DNA of 37,383 nucleotides from assembly GCA_964484135.1 (NCBI GenBank), contig CAZAEL010000021.1, positions 1-37,383 on the forward strand, in the 5' to 3' direction. The notes beneath the pieces were generated by a model. The model saw only the letters and a program-made list of their open reading frames with translations. It did not search any database and was not told where the DNA came from. This DNA is from CAZAEL01 sp964484135 (lineage in GTDB: Bacteria > Elusimicrobiota > Elusimicrobia > FEN-1173). The translations under genes were made by a program, and so were the position numbers. Shown in pieces: positions 7,583 to 15,757 of this stretch. How positions within the stretch are numbered: position 1 is the first letter of the stretch; every line of letters begins with the position of its first letter.

Positions 7583-9730
7583 TCAGGCCGCGGCCTGGAC
7601 TTTTTTGATGTTGCGGCACCTGGGGAAGCCGGAACAGGCCAGGAAGGGCCCCCGCTTGCCGATGCGTTTCAGCATGGGCTTGCCGCACTTGTTGCATTTC
7701 TCGTCGGTCATCTCCGGCTTGGGCCGGATGATCTTCTTGCCGTCCCGGTCCACGGAAAACGTGGTGCGGCAATCGGGGTACCCCGTGCAGGCCAGGAACC
7801 GGGACCGGCCGCGGATCTTGAGCACCATGGGCTTGCCGCAGTTGGGACAAACCTCGTCCGTGACCTGGGGCAAAATCTTTTTCCCTTCCCGGTCCACCGG
7901 GATGGTGCTGCGGCAGGCCGGGTACGCGGTGCAGGCCAGGTACCGGCCGAACCGGTTTTCCCTCAGGACCATGGGCGACCCGCAGCGGGGGCATTTCTCG
8001 TCGGTTTTGACCGGCTCCAGGCGCACCCGCTCCATGCCCTTTTCCGCCTTCTCCAAGTCCGCGGAGAAGGGTTTGTAGAAATCGCCCACCACCTTCTTCC
8101 AGTCCGTCTCCGCCTCCGCGACCTTGTCCAGCTCCTCCTCGATGCGCGCGGTGAAACCCACGTCCACGATCTCCGGGAAGTGCCCCACGAGCTGCTTGTC
8201 CACCATCTTGCCCAGGTCGGTCGGGAAAAACCGCCGGTCTTCCAGCCGCACGTAGCCCCGGTCCAGGATGGTCTGGATGATGGGGGCGTAGGTGGAGGGC
8301 CGGCCGATGCCGTGCTCCTCCAGGGTCTTGACCAGGCTGGCCTCGTTGAAGCGGGGCGGCGGCTCGGTGAAATGCTGCTCCGGCTTGAGCTCCTTGAGCC
8401 GCACGGCCTCGCCCACGGACAGGGGCGGGAGGGACACGCTTTCCTCCTGGTCCTCCGCGGTCTCGCCGTACACGGCCAAAAACCCGGGAAAGCGCAGCAG
8501 GCGGCCCGTGGCGCGGAACAGGCAGTCCGCGGCCGCGATGTCCACGGTGAGCGTGTCGTAGACCGCGTCCGCCATCTGGCTGGCCATGAACCGCCGCCAG
8601 ATCAGCTCGTACAGGCGGAACTGCTCCTGGGTCAGGAAATCCTTGACGGCCTCCGGCGTGCGGGCGGGGTCGGTGGGGCGGATGGCCTCGTGGGCCTCCT
8701 GGGCGCCCTTGCTCTTGGTCTTGTAGAAGCGGGGCTTGGGCGGCAGGTGGTCCTTGCCGTGGGTCTTCTCGATCCACGCCAGCGCCTGGGCCTGGGCCTC
8801 CTTGGCGACCTGCACCGAATCCGTGCGCATGTACGTGATCAACCCCACCGCGCCCTCCTGGCCCAGTTCCACGCCCTCGTACAGCTGCTGGGCCACGACC
8901 ATGGTGCGCGACGCGGAAAAATGCAGCCGCCGGGAGGCGTCCTGCTGGAGCGAGGCCGTGGTGAAGGGCGGGGCCGGGGAGCGGCGGCGCTCCTTGGGGT
9001 CCACGGTCCGGACCGTGTAGGCGGCGCCGGCCAGATTCTTGAGCAGGGGCTCCAGGGGCTCGCGCGAACGGAACGAAAACTTGTCGAACTTCTTGTCGCC
9101 CTGCGAGAAGAGCGCGGCGGAAAAAGCCTGCCCGTCCTTTTCCAGGAGCGCGGTGAGGGTCCAGTATTCCTCGGGCTTAAAGGCCTGGATCTCGTCTTCC
9201 CGGGCGCAGATCAGGCGCACCGCCACGGACTGCACCCGGCCCGCGGACAGGCCCCGCCGCACCTTCTTCCACAGGAGCGGCGAGAGGCGGTACCCCACCA
9301 GCCGATCCAGCACGCGGCGGGCCACCTGGGCGTTGACCAGGGACTGGTCGATGTCCCGGGGGACCTTCATGGCCTCCTTGATGGCGCCGGAGGTGATCTC
9401 GTGGAAGGTGATTCGCTTGGCCTTCTTGCCCAATTTCAGGACCGAGGCCAGGTGCCAGGCGATGGCCTCCCCCTCCCGGTCGTAGTCCGTGGCCAGGTAC
9501 ACGTGCTCCGCCTTCTTGGCCCACTTGGACAGCTCCGGCAGGATCTTCTTGGCCTTGGGCAGGGTCACGTACTCGGGCTCGAACCCGTCGTCCACCTTCA
9601 CGCCCAGCTCCCGGGCCGGCAAATCGCGCACGTGCCCGTAGGAACTCTTGATGACGTAATCCTTCCCGAGCATCTTGCCGATGGTCCGTTCCTTGGTCGG
9701 GGACTCCACGATGAGAAGCGCTTTGGTCAT
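7583..9730 (-). CDS. topA: DNA topoisomerase I, 715 aa
   Basis: Type IA topoisomerase that relaxes negative supercoils. The TOPRIM domain is at the N terminus (VESPTKERTI at 8-17; acidic triad Asp82, Asp84, Glu86 in ATDYDREGEAIAWHL). The catalytic tyrosine is Tyr300 in GLITYMRTDSV. The C-terminal ~150 residues carry three four-cysteine zinc-ribbon modules (CPRCGSPM...CTAYPAC, CPNCGKPM...CTGYPDC, CNKCGKPM...CSGFPRC). All look intact, so a full-length functional enzyme is expected. It lies 27 nt downstream of dprA and 40 nt upstream of xerC in one transcription unit. Confidence 0.97.
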   Translation of the reverse strand: MTKALLIVESPTKERTIGKMLGKDYVIKSSYGHVRDLPARELGVKVDDGFEPEYVTLPKAKKILPELSKWAKKAEHVYLATDYDREGEAIAWHLASVLKLGKKAKRITFHEITSGAIKEAMKVPRDIDQSLVNAQVARRVLDRLVGYRLSPLLWKKVRRGLSAGRVQSVAVRLICAREDEIQAFKPEEYWTLTALLEKDGQAFSAALFSQGDKKFDKFSFRSREPLEPLLKNLAGAAYTVRTVDPKERRRSPAPPFTTASLQQDASRRLHFSASRTMVVAQQLYEGVELGQEGAVGLITYMRTDSVQVAKEAQAQALAWIEKTHGKDHLPPKPRFYKTKSKGAQEAHEAIRPTDPARTPEAVKDFLTQEQFRLYELIWRRFMASQMADAVYDTLTVDIAAADCLFRATGRLLRFPGFLAVYGETAEDQEESVSLPPLSVGEAVRLKELKPEQHFTEPPPRFNEASLVKTLEEHGIGRPSTYAPIIQTILDRGYVRLEDRRFFPTDLGKMVDKQLVGHFPEIVDVGFTARIEEELDKVAEAETDWKKVVGDFYKPFSADLEKAEKGMERVRLEPVKTDEKCPRCGSPMVLRENRFGRYLACTAYPACRSTIPVDREGKKILPQVTDEVCPNCGKPMVLKIRGRSRFLACTGYPDCRTTFSVDRDGKKIIRPKPEMTDEKCNKCGKPMLKRIGKRGPFLACSGFPRCRNIKKVQAAA

Positions 9731-9756
9731 GGTTTTATGGGTTTATCAAATCAAGT

Positions 9757-10902
9757 TTAGGTCCGGACCGGCGTCGTTTCCAGCCCTGTTTCCGTCCTTG
9801 CAACGCTCTTGCCGGGCAGCGTCCTGACCAGGCCCTTCAGTTCCAGGGACAGCAGGGCCGCGGACACCTCGGCCGGCGCCAAGCCCGTCCGGGCCGACAA
9901 ACGGTCCAGGCCCACGGGCTCCAGCGTGATGTGGGAGAGGAGCCGCGCCTCCGACGGCGGCAGGGGCCCGCCGGACGGCTTGGCCGCGGCCCGGGCCTTC
10001 TGCCGGATCAGGCCCCGGAACACCTCGATCTCCTCCAAAATGTCCTCGACGCTCTCCACCAGCCGCGCCCCGTCCTTGATCAGCTTGTGCGGCCCCCGGC
10101 TGACCTTGGAGAACACCGGCCCCGGCACCGCGAAAACGTCCCGGCCCTGCTCCGCGGCCAGACGGGCCGTGATGAGCGCCCCGCTGATCTGGTCCGCCTC
10201 CACCACCGCCACGGCCAGGGAAAGCCCCGAGATGATGCGGTTCCGCCGGGGAAAATTGACGGGCAGAGAAGGATAGGTCAGGGGAAATTCGCTCAGCACG
10301 GCGCCCTGGGCCGCCATGCGGTCCGCCAGGAACCTGTTCTCGGGCGGATAGAACCGTTCCAACCCCCCGCCCAGGACGCCCACGGTGCGGCCGCCGCCCC
10401 GCAGGGCGCCGGCGTGGGCCGCCGTGTCGATGCCCCGCGCCAGGCCGCTCACCACCGTGATGCCGGCCTCGGCCAGCTCCCGCCCCATGCGTTCCGCCAC
10501 GGCGCGGCCGTACGCGGTGGGGCGGCGCGTGCCCACGAGGGCCACGGCGAAGGCGTCCCGCGGGCGCAAATCGCCTTTCACGTACAACACCGGCGGCGCG
10601 TCGGGCAAGGACTTGAGCCCTTCCGGAAACTCCTCGTCCGCGCTGATGAGGGCCCGGGCCGAGACCCGCTGCAGGAGGGTTTTTTCCTCCTCCAGTCGGG
10701 GCAGGGCCTCCTGGACCGCGCGACTCAGCCGGTGGGCCAGCGCGGGGTCCACGCCTTCCGTTTCGGCCCAGGCCGCCGCCGGGGCGGCCAAGGCCGCGGC
10801 GGCGGAGCCGAACCGCGCGATGATTTTCCCGAGGGCCGCCGCCTCCACGGGGGCGGCCAGGTTCAAGAGCAGACGGGCGGAGCGTTCGTCCTGGGGCCAC
10901 AT
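9757..10902 (-). CDS. dprA: DNA-processing protein DprA, 381 aa
   Basis: Loads RecA onto incoming single-stranded DNA during natural transformation. The Rossmann-like core is clear: VALVGTRRPTAYGRAVAERMG, GITVVSGLARGIDTAAHAGAL, GGGLERFYPPENR, SEFPL, FPRRNRIISGLSLAVAVVEA, SGALITARLAAEQGRDVFAVPG and GPHKLIKDGARLVES. An N-terminal helix-hairpin-helix-like part and a C-terminal winged-helix part (residues ~315-370) flank it. I chose ATG 10902, preceded by GGAAG, over an in-frame TTG at 10923 that lacks a ribosome-binding site. A terminator-like structure lies just upstream (10935-10956). comM elsewhere in the window also belongs to the transformation pathway. Confidence 0.95.
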   Translation of the reverse strand: MWPQDERSARLLLNLAAPVEAAALGKIIARFGSAAAALAAPAAAWAETEGVDPALAHRLSRAVQEALPRLEEEKTLLQRVSARALISADEEFPEGLKSLPDAPPVLYVKGDLRPRDAFAVALVGTRRPTAYGRAVAERMGRELAEAGITVVSGLARGIDTAAHAGALRGGGRTVGVLGGGLERFYPPENRFLADRMAAQGAVLSEFPLTYPSLPVNFPRRNRIISGLSLAVAVVEADQISGALITARLAAEQGRDVFAVPGPVFSKVSRGPHKLIKDGARLVESVEDILEEIEVFRGLIRQKARAAAKPSGGPLPPSEARLLSHITLEPVGLDRLSARTGLAPAEVSAALLSLELKGLVRTLPGKSVARTETGLETTPVRT

Positions 10903-10934
10903 AAATCTTCCGGACCGCGGCAAAACGCCCTGAG

Positions 10935-10997
10935 GAAAAAACCGGGGTTCCCCAGGGACATCGGCCGGCGGCCCTCCGCCGCCTTCCCGGCGGCGGG
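10935..10997 (-). terminator. Two stem-loops, the second followed by T6, between the small TPR gene and dprA
   Basis: Reading the minus strand after the TPR stop, CCGCCGCC and GGCGGCGG form a perfect 8-bp stem (10976-10996). A smaller GGGG/CCCC hairpin (about 10942-10956) is followed by six Ts. This may end the lysM-tpr transcript or attenuate read-through into dprA; no promoter for dprA is evident after it. Confidence 0.45.
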
Positions 10998-11000
10998 CGG

Positions 11001-11384
11001 TCAGCGGGCCTTCAAAATCTCAACGTTGTTGCGGACCGAAGCGGCGTACTTGCTTCGCGGATGGCTTTCCAGAAATTTCTGGTATTCCTCCAGGGCCCTG
11101 TCGTACTGCCTCAGCCGTTCATAGCAGGACGCCAGCCCGTAGTGGGCCTCCATGCCGTAGCGGGACCGGGGATAGCGTTCCACCACCCGCCGGTAATACT
11201 GTTCGGCCTGGGCATCCCGGCTGAAGACCTCATAGTACCGGCCCAGGAGGAAAAGCGCCGTGGCGGTCCCCCGCCGGTCCGGACGCCGGTCCATCAAGCC
11301 CAGGAAGCGCCCGCTGCCCACGAAGTCCTTGAACCAAAGCAGAGAGAGGACCAGGAAAAGAAAAAAAAGCAGGAAGCGGCGCAC
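11001..11384 (-). CDS. Small membrane-anchored TPR protein, 127 aa
   Basis: Start GTG 11384. Residues ~3-22 (RFLLFFLFLVLSLLWFKDFV) form an N-terminal membrane anchor or uncleaved signal. Two to three TPR_6-like repeats follow: ATALFLLGRYYEVFSRDAQAEQYYRRVVERYP, AHYGLASCYERLRQYDRALEEYQKFLESHP and KYAASVRNNVEIL. These resemble the TPR tail of YbgF/CpoB or BamD, but it is too short to be either. It lies 30 nt downstream of the LysM gene and is most likely translated from the same mRNA, pointing to an envelope role with that protein. Confidence 0.75.
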   Translation of the reverse strand: MRRFLLFFLFLVLSLLWFKDFVGSGRFLGLMDRRPDRRGTATALFLLGRYYEVFSRDAQAEQYYRRVVERYPRSRYGMEAHYGLASCYERLRQYDRALEEYQKFLESHPRSKYAASVRNNVEILKAR

Positions 11385-11414
11385 GGGCGCTGGCGGCGGA
11401 AAGCGGGCGCGGGA

Positions 11415-12308
11415 TCAGTCTTGCAGCTTGACGATGTCGCCCACCAAGATGGGCTCGTAGCTGGTGACGATGACGGCCGTGGACGAATCGTCCCGAATGT
11501 CGTCGGTCACCTCCAGGACGCCCACCCGCGTGGCCACCACGCCCAGGCGCTCCCCGGTCCGGGGGTCCTTCATCTTCTTCCCCTTGCGGTAGATAAGACC
11601 GCGGACGCGGGGCCGCAGACCGCTGGAGGCGCCGATGTTCAAATAGACGGTGTCCATCATGCTCAACATGGCTTTTTTCTCCGGCTGGCCCACGATCCGG
11701 CCGTCCCCCTGCCATTTCTTGTCCACCAGGATGGCGCCGTTCTGGAAATTCCGCACGGAGGCGGCGGACGACTTCGGCGCCGCCGCCTGGGCGGACGCCT
11801 TGGGCGCCGCGGCCGGCGCGGGGGCCGGAGGCGCGGACGGGGCCGGGGCCTCGACCGGCTCGGGCGCCGACGCTTCTTCCGCCGGCGCGGGGCTCGACGC
11901 CGCCGGGGCCGGGGGCGCCATGTCGCGGCCCGGGATGCGGACGCGCTGTTCGGGATAAATCAGGTTGGGGTTGCGGATGTCCCCCTTGTTGGCCTCCCAG
12001 ATGCGTTGCCAATCGAAGGGCTCCCTGTAGAACTGCTCCGCCAGGTCCCAGAGGGTGTCCCCCTTGCGGACCTCGTACAGTCCGGACTCGCGGGGAGCGG
12101 CCGGCGCATCGGCCGCGGCCTCTTCTGCGGCGGACGCCGGGACCGCCGGCTCCATCCCCGGAAGGGCGGAGGGGGCCACGGTTTCGGTTTGGGAGGCGGC
12201 GGTTTCGGAACCCGCGGCCTGGGGGGCGTTTGTTTTGTCCACCCACTCATCCGCGCGGCTTAAGGAGAAACCCACAAAAAGAACGACAAAGGCGCCAAAA
12301 AGTTTCAT
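11415..12308 (-). CDS. Exported LysM-domain protein, 297 aa
   Basis: A signal peptide (MKLFGAFVVLFVGFSLSRA) is followed by an Ala/Pro-rich linker and one LysM peptidoglycan-binding domain (residues ~77-126, LYEVRKGDTLWDLAEQFY...NLIYPEQRVRIPG). After a second long Ala/Pro/Glu linker (~130-185) comes a conserved C-terminal beta-rich domain (~190-297) containing DTVYLNIGASSGLRPRVRGLIYR and LGVVATRVGVLEV. It probably lies in the periplasm attached to peptidoglycan. Start ATG 12308 has a strong GGAAGGAGGGG ribosome-binding site and a clear promoter upstream (12341-12369). It heads the lysM-tpr unit. The repetitive GC-rich linkers also create long spurious open frames on the opposite strand. Confidence 0.85.
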   Translation of the reverse strand: MKLFGAFVVLFVGFSLSRADEWVDKTNAPQAAGSETAASQTETVAPSALPGMEPAVPASAAEEAAADAPAAPRESGLYEVRKGDTLWDLAEQFYREPFDWQRIWEANKGDIRNPNLIYPEQRVRIPGRDMAPPAPAASSPAPAEEASAPEPVEAPAPSAPPAPAPAAAPKASAQAAAPKSSAASVRNFQNGAILVDKKWQGDGRIVGQPEKKAMLSMMDTVYLNIGASSGLRPRVRGLIYRKGKKMKDPRTGERLGVVATRVGVLEVTDDIRDDSSTAVIVTSYEPILVGDIVKLQD

Positions 12309-12340
12309 GTCCCCTCCTTCCTCTATTATTATATGGCTCT

Positions 12341-12369
12341 TTTATAGTGTAAAAAACATTTTCTGTCAA
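12341..12369 (-). promoter_or_regulatory. Sigma70-type promoter of the LysM gene
   Basis: On the minus strand, TTGACA (12369-12364), a 17-nt spacer and TATAAA (12346-12341). The leader would be about 25-30 nt and includes the AT-rich ATATAATAATAG stretch and the ribosome-binding site. This is the closest match to the consensus in the window. Confidence 0.8.
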
Positions 12370-12412
12370 GGGCCGGGTTCATTTTCAGCGCAGGCCCGTG
12401 TGTTACCAAATT

Positions 12413-12721
12413 TTACCCGCTCCCTCCTTTTTGGAGGTCGGATGGTTTTTCCCGCAGGATTTCCGCCGTGGTGTCAACGACGATCCCCTCTTTTTCTTTG
12501 CCCCGCCTCTTCCTCAAGTGCCCGGCCAAGACCAGCCCGGCCAGGAGAACGATCAGATCGTCCAGATATCCCACCAGGCCCGTGAGACCCTCCGGCAGCG
12601 CGTCAAAAGGCAGGACCAGGTAAAGCAGGAGGCCGAAAAGGCCCCATCGGGGATGGCGCGCCAGAAAAGACACGAGCGGGATCAGGAACAAACGCTTGAG
12701 CATGGCATCACGCCGCGTCAA
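12413..12721 (-). CDS. DUF1232 (YkvA-like) small membrane protein, 102 aa
   Basis: The core RHPRWGLFGLLLYLVLPFDALPEGLTGLVGYLDDLIVLLAGLVLAG matches the DUF1232 pattern (a P-[IFL]-D-x-[IL]-P-[DE] motif, then G-x-x-D-D), with two hydrophobic segments. Function of the family is unknown. The start may be TTG 12721 or ATG 12703; neither has a strong ribosome-binding site. It follows the GT87-like gene by 21 nt and is probably the last gene of that transcript, ending 43 nt before the LysM promoter. Confidence 0.7.
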   Translation of the reverse strand: MTRRDAMLKRLFLIPLVSFLARHPRWGLFGLLLYLVLPFDALPEGLTGLVGYLDDLIVLLAGLVLAGHLRKRRGKEKEGIVVDTTAEILREKPSDLQKGGSG

Positions 12722-12742
12722 CGATCTCTTTCATAAAATTCC

Positions 12743-13993
12743 TTAAGCCCCTTTTTTCGCGGAAAACATCTCCAGCTTTTCCATCAAGTACATCCAAAAA
12801 CCCAGCAACATGAAGAACGGCAGGGACAGGACCAGCTGGAGCGGCCCCTTGGCCGCGAACAGCAGCCGGTCGTTGTCCAGGAACCGGAAGGACACCAAGG
12901 GATGGAAAACCGCGAAAAAGGCGTAGAACGCCGCCGCCCAGGGGAACCGCTCCGCCTCGCGGGTCAGAAGGGGAACAAAAGCCGTGAGCAGCAGGGCGTG
13001 GTGGTGGGTGTCCACGTGGGGCGCGATGAGGAGCAGGGTCGCCATGGTCAGCCCCAGGAGGGTTTCAAAGGACTCGCCGTCCCGGCACCGGCGCAGGATC
13101 CAGACATATCCGCCCACGGCCACCGCGGAAAAGGCCCAGTAAAAGCCCTTGGCCAGCCGGGGAGCGTCCAGGAGGCCCCGGGTGTACGGGTTCTTGGTGA
13201 ACAGGCGGTAAAAAAAACCGGCCGCGGACTGGTTGTCGTAAAAGGCCTCGATGCCGATGGAGGCAAAAAGCCGCCGGAGGTATTGGACCTGCACCTCCGC
13301 CGGGACCGCGAGCAGGCTCGCCCCGGCGAGCGACACCAACCAAAAGAGGCACCACCCCAGGGATTTGTATTCCCTCCGCAGCGCGTGGAAGACCAGGAAA
13401 AAGGCCAGGAACAGCTTCAAATAAATCGCCGCCGCCAGGCACAGGCCGGCCAGGAAAAAATTCCCTTTTTTGTGGAGATGGAACGAAAGCAGAAGACAGC
13501 AGAGAACCAACGGTTCGCTCTGTCCGAGCTGAAGCGAAAAATAGACCGGGAAGAAAAGGAAAACCAGGGAAAAGATCAAAAGGCCTTTTTCCCCCTGAGC
13601 CTTCGCGTCCCGGGGCCGGATCCAAAGCGCCAAGGCGCCCCACAGGGCCGCGTGGCTAAGGAATTGAAAGAGAGTCCAGGCCGCGGGCAGGGGCAGGAGG
13701 CCGAAGGGCGCGTACAACAAGGCCACCACGGGCGGGTACATGTAGAAAAGGGTGGAGCCGCCCATTTGAAACGAAAGAAGCCGGTCGTAAATCGCCGCGC
13801 CCCGGCCCGACAACACCTTGGCCGCGGCTTCGTGCACCAGGGCGAAATCAAACCCGTTGGAAAAAAAGCCCAGGAACAGCCCCTCTCCCACGTACTGCAT
13901 GAGCGCCAGGCAAAACAACAGGCGCAGGGGCCAGGGGGCCTTGGAGAACGCGGAAACGGCCCTCTCCCGCAACCCTGCCACGGCGCGCCTCAA
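12743..13993 (-). CDS. Polytopic GT87-like (DUF2029) glycosyltransferase, 416 aa
   Basis: An integral membrane protein with about nine to ten hydrophobic segments. Features of the GT87/DUF2029 polyprenol-phosphate-mannose-dependent family are visible: FDFALVHEAAAKVLSGRGAAIYD near the N terminus, FYMYPPVVALLYAPFGLLP, FFPVYFSLQLGQSEPLVLCCLLLSFHLH, AAIYLKLFLAFFLVFHALRR and APHVDTHHHALLL. The frame is open far upstream, but the likely start is TTG 13993, which overlaps the stop of the GT39-like gene as TTGA; this implies translational coupling. It probably transfers a sugar from a lipid-linked donor to a periplasmic or lipid acceptor (inference from the family). Confidence 0.75.
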   Translation of the reverse strand: MRRAVAGLRERAVSAFSKAPWPLRLLFCLALMQYVGEGLFLGFFSNGFDFALVHEAAAKVLSGRGAAIYDRLLSFQMGGSTLFYMYPPVVALLYAPFGLLPLPAAWTLFQFLSHAALWGALALWIRPRDAKAQGEKGLLIFSLVFLFFPVYFSLQLGQSEPLVLCCLLLSFHLHKKGNFFLAGLCLAAAIYLKLFLAFFLVFHALRREYKSLGWCLFWLVSLAGASLLAVPAEVQVQYLRRLFASIGIEAFYDNQSAAGFFYRLFTKNPYTRGLLDAPRLAKGFYWAFSAVAVGGYVWILRRCRDGESFETLLGLTMATLLLIAPHVDTHHHALLLTAFVPLLTREAERFPWAAAFYAFFAVFHPLVSFRFLDNDRLLFAAKGPLQLVLSLPFFMLLGFWMYLMEKLEMFSAKKGA

Positions 13994-15510
13994 GGGGCCC
14001 CCTTTCGGACGAACACGGGAACCTCGCCCAACTGTTTCACGACGTACTCGCGCGGATACCGCTCCCGCAGGAAATCCCCCACGGCCCGCTGATACGCCTT
14101 GCCCGCGAACAGGGACGGGGGGACCACCAGGCCCGGGGGCCGGGCGGACAATTCCCGCAGATAGCCTTGATAGGAAAACCGGTCCGCGTACGCGGGCATG
14201 CGCCACAGCACGTCCTCCGTGTCCGGTCCGTTCTGGTTCACCGAATAGATCCAGAAGAACGTGGCGTCCCGACGGAAAACGGGGTGCAGGGGGGGCTGGG
14301 CCGCCACCGGCTCTCCCGCCGGAGCCAGGGCCAGCAAAGCGTCGCCGCCGTCCCTTTGCCGGCGGGCCTCCCCGCTCCCGAACAGCCGATGGCCGAACAA
14401 CGCTTCCCGCCCCAGCCCCGCGGCCAGCAGCAGCGCGGCCAGGGACCAGGCCGCCCGCGGACGGCCGGACCGGCGCAGCTGCGCGAAGAAAAGCGCCAGG
14501 GGCAGGGCCCAAGCCAAGTACAGCGTATAAATATACTGCCTGTGGGGAAAGGGCACCCACGCGGGCTGGACCAGCGCGTACCCCGCCAGGGCCAGGGCGG
14601 CCTTGTGGGAACGCCACCCGTCGCGCAGGACCGCCCGCAGGACCGCCCACAACCCCAAGCCGAAAACCGCGGCCAACAACGGCCAGGCGCGCATGTGGGC
14701 CAGGATTTTTTCAAGCAAACCGTGCCGCGGCTGGAAGGATTTGCCGAAGAGGGCGTGGTACGCGAACACCTGCTCGTACAATTTCTGCAGGTCCGCCCCG
14801 GCCAGCAGGCAGACCCCGGCCATGGCCGCCAGCCCCGTTGCCGCGCCCAGGGCCAGCCCTCCCAAAAAAGCGGCCGCGTCCTTCCCCCCTTTTCCCAAGC
14901 GATCCAAACCCCACAGCGCGGCGGCCAGCGCCGGCACCGCCGCCATCTTGGCGGTCAAGGCCATGGCCGCGCTGAACAGGAAACCGGCGGCGAACCGCCG
15001 CGGGAAATTCTCGTTTTCGCCCTCCAGGAGGGACAGGGCGAAAAACACCAGGGCCGCGGCCAGGTGGTCCACCCGGAACTCGCACAGGGTCTGGCCGGCG
15101 GGCGGCGACAGGGCCATGACCCCCAGCGCGGCCAGGGCCAAGCCCTGTTCCAGGGGCTCCTTGAATCGCCTCAGGAGAAGCCGCGCCGCGGCCGCCAACG
15201 CCCCCAGGGAAAACAGCAGGTTCAACAACCTCAAAACGAGGAGCGACCCGAACGCCTCGGGCAGGAGCCGCAGGACCGGCGCGAACAGGTACCAAAAAAA
15301 GGGCGGGTGCACGGCGTGGAAATCCGCGTACGGGACCAGGCCCTGGGACACCAGCCACGTGGCGTGGAACTGGGCGAACTCATCGTAGTCCAGGGGCCGC
15401 AGCCGCGCCATGCCGAAAAGCCAGGCCGCGGAGATCAAAACCAAGAGCGGCGGCATCCATTTGGCGGACCGGGACAGGCTTGAGCGTTCCACAGCCTTAA
15501 CATCTTTCAT
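13990..15510 (-). CDS. Polytopic GT39/ArnT-like glycosyltransferase, 506 aa
   Basis: The first loop after the first transmembrane helix reads LRPLDYDEFAQFHATWLVSQGLVPYADFHAVHPPFFWYL, the usual signature of GT39/PMT/ArnT-type enzymes, with the acidic pair in DYDE. About ten to twelve helices follow, and a C-terminal soluble part (ATFFWIYSVNQNGPDTEDVLWRMPAYADR) resembles the periplasmic end of these proteins. Start is uncertain: ATG 15510 or ATG 15531, neither with a ribosome-binding site. A weak TTGCGG-18-TAAAAT promoter (15548-15519) would favour 15510 on a leaderless message. It is the first gene of the GT39-GT87-DUF1232 unit. Confidence 0.75.
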   Translation of the reverse strand: MKDVKAVERSSLSRSAKWMPPLLVLISAAWLFGMARLRPLDYDEFAQFHATWLVSQGLVPYADFHAVHPPFFWYLFAPVLRLLPEAFGSLLVLRLLNLLFSLGALAAAARLLLRRFKEPLEQGLALAALGVMALSPPAGQTLCEFRVDHLAAALVFFALSLLEGENENFPRRFAAGFLFSAAMALTAKMAAVPALAAALWGLDRLGKGGKDAAAFLGGLALGAATGLAAMAGVCLLAGADLQKLYEQVFAYHALFGKSFQPRHGLLEKILAHMRAWPLLAAVFGLGLWAVLRAVLRDGWRSHKAALALAGYALVQPAWVPFPHRQYIYTLYLAWALPLALFFAQLRRSGRPRAAWSLAALLLAAGLGREALFGHRLFGSGEARRQRDGGDALLALAPAGEPVAAQPPLHPVFRRDATFFWIYSVNQNGPDTEDVLWRMPAYADRFSYQGYLRELSARPPGLVVPPSLFAGKAYQRAVGDFLRERYPREYVVKQLGEVPVFVRKGAP

Positions 15511-15589
15511 GTCCGAGGATTTTATCCCCATTGCGGGCGCGTCCGCAAGCGTGGACTGAAAAAGGTGCCAGTCAAACTTGAAATAGCCT

Positions 15590-15674
15590 GCCATTGCGAG
15601 GAGCGTTTCTGCGACGAAGCAATCTATAAAAGACTGGATCGCCACGGCCAAATACCGGCCTCGCGATGACAAAC
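15590..15674. repeat. Imperfect inverted repeat of the ATTGCGAGGAGCG/CGAAGCAATC type
   Basis: The left arm (15592-15632) contains CATTGCGAGGAGCG and GCGACGAAGCAATC. The right arm (15637-15671) contains GGATCGCCACG and CCTCGCGATGACA, a degenerate reverse complement. From memory, GTCATTGCGAGGAGCG...GACGAAGCAATC palindromic repeats are scattered between genes of many unrelated bacteria and behave like REP/MITE elements. Here one copy sits between the GT39-like gene and comM. Confidence 0.75.
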
Positions 15675-15696
15675 TTTAGCAGTGCCCCAAGAAGAA

Positions 15697-15720
15697 TCCC
15701 CCCGCCCTGGGGCGGAGGGA
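15697..15720 (-). terminator. Stem-loop after comM
   Basis: On the minus strand, TCCCTCCGCC pairs with GGCGGGGGGA (nine of ten positions) around a CCAG loop and is followed by TTCTTCTT. It lies 37 nt past the comM stop. The T-tract is interrupted, so termination strength is uncertain. Confidence 0.5.
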
Positions 15721-15757
15721 AGAACCGACAGGCTTGAAATTCAGCAGAGCGTGCGGC

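Noticed and set aside
7541..9760. A 739-codon plus-strand frame across topA
   Set aside because: Antisense shadow of topA, rich in His/Gly/Leu and without domains.
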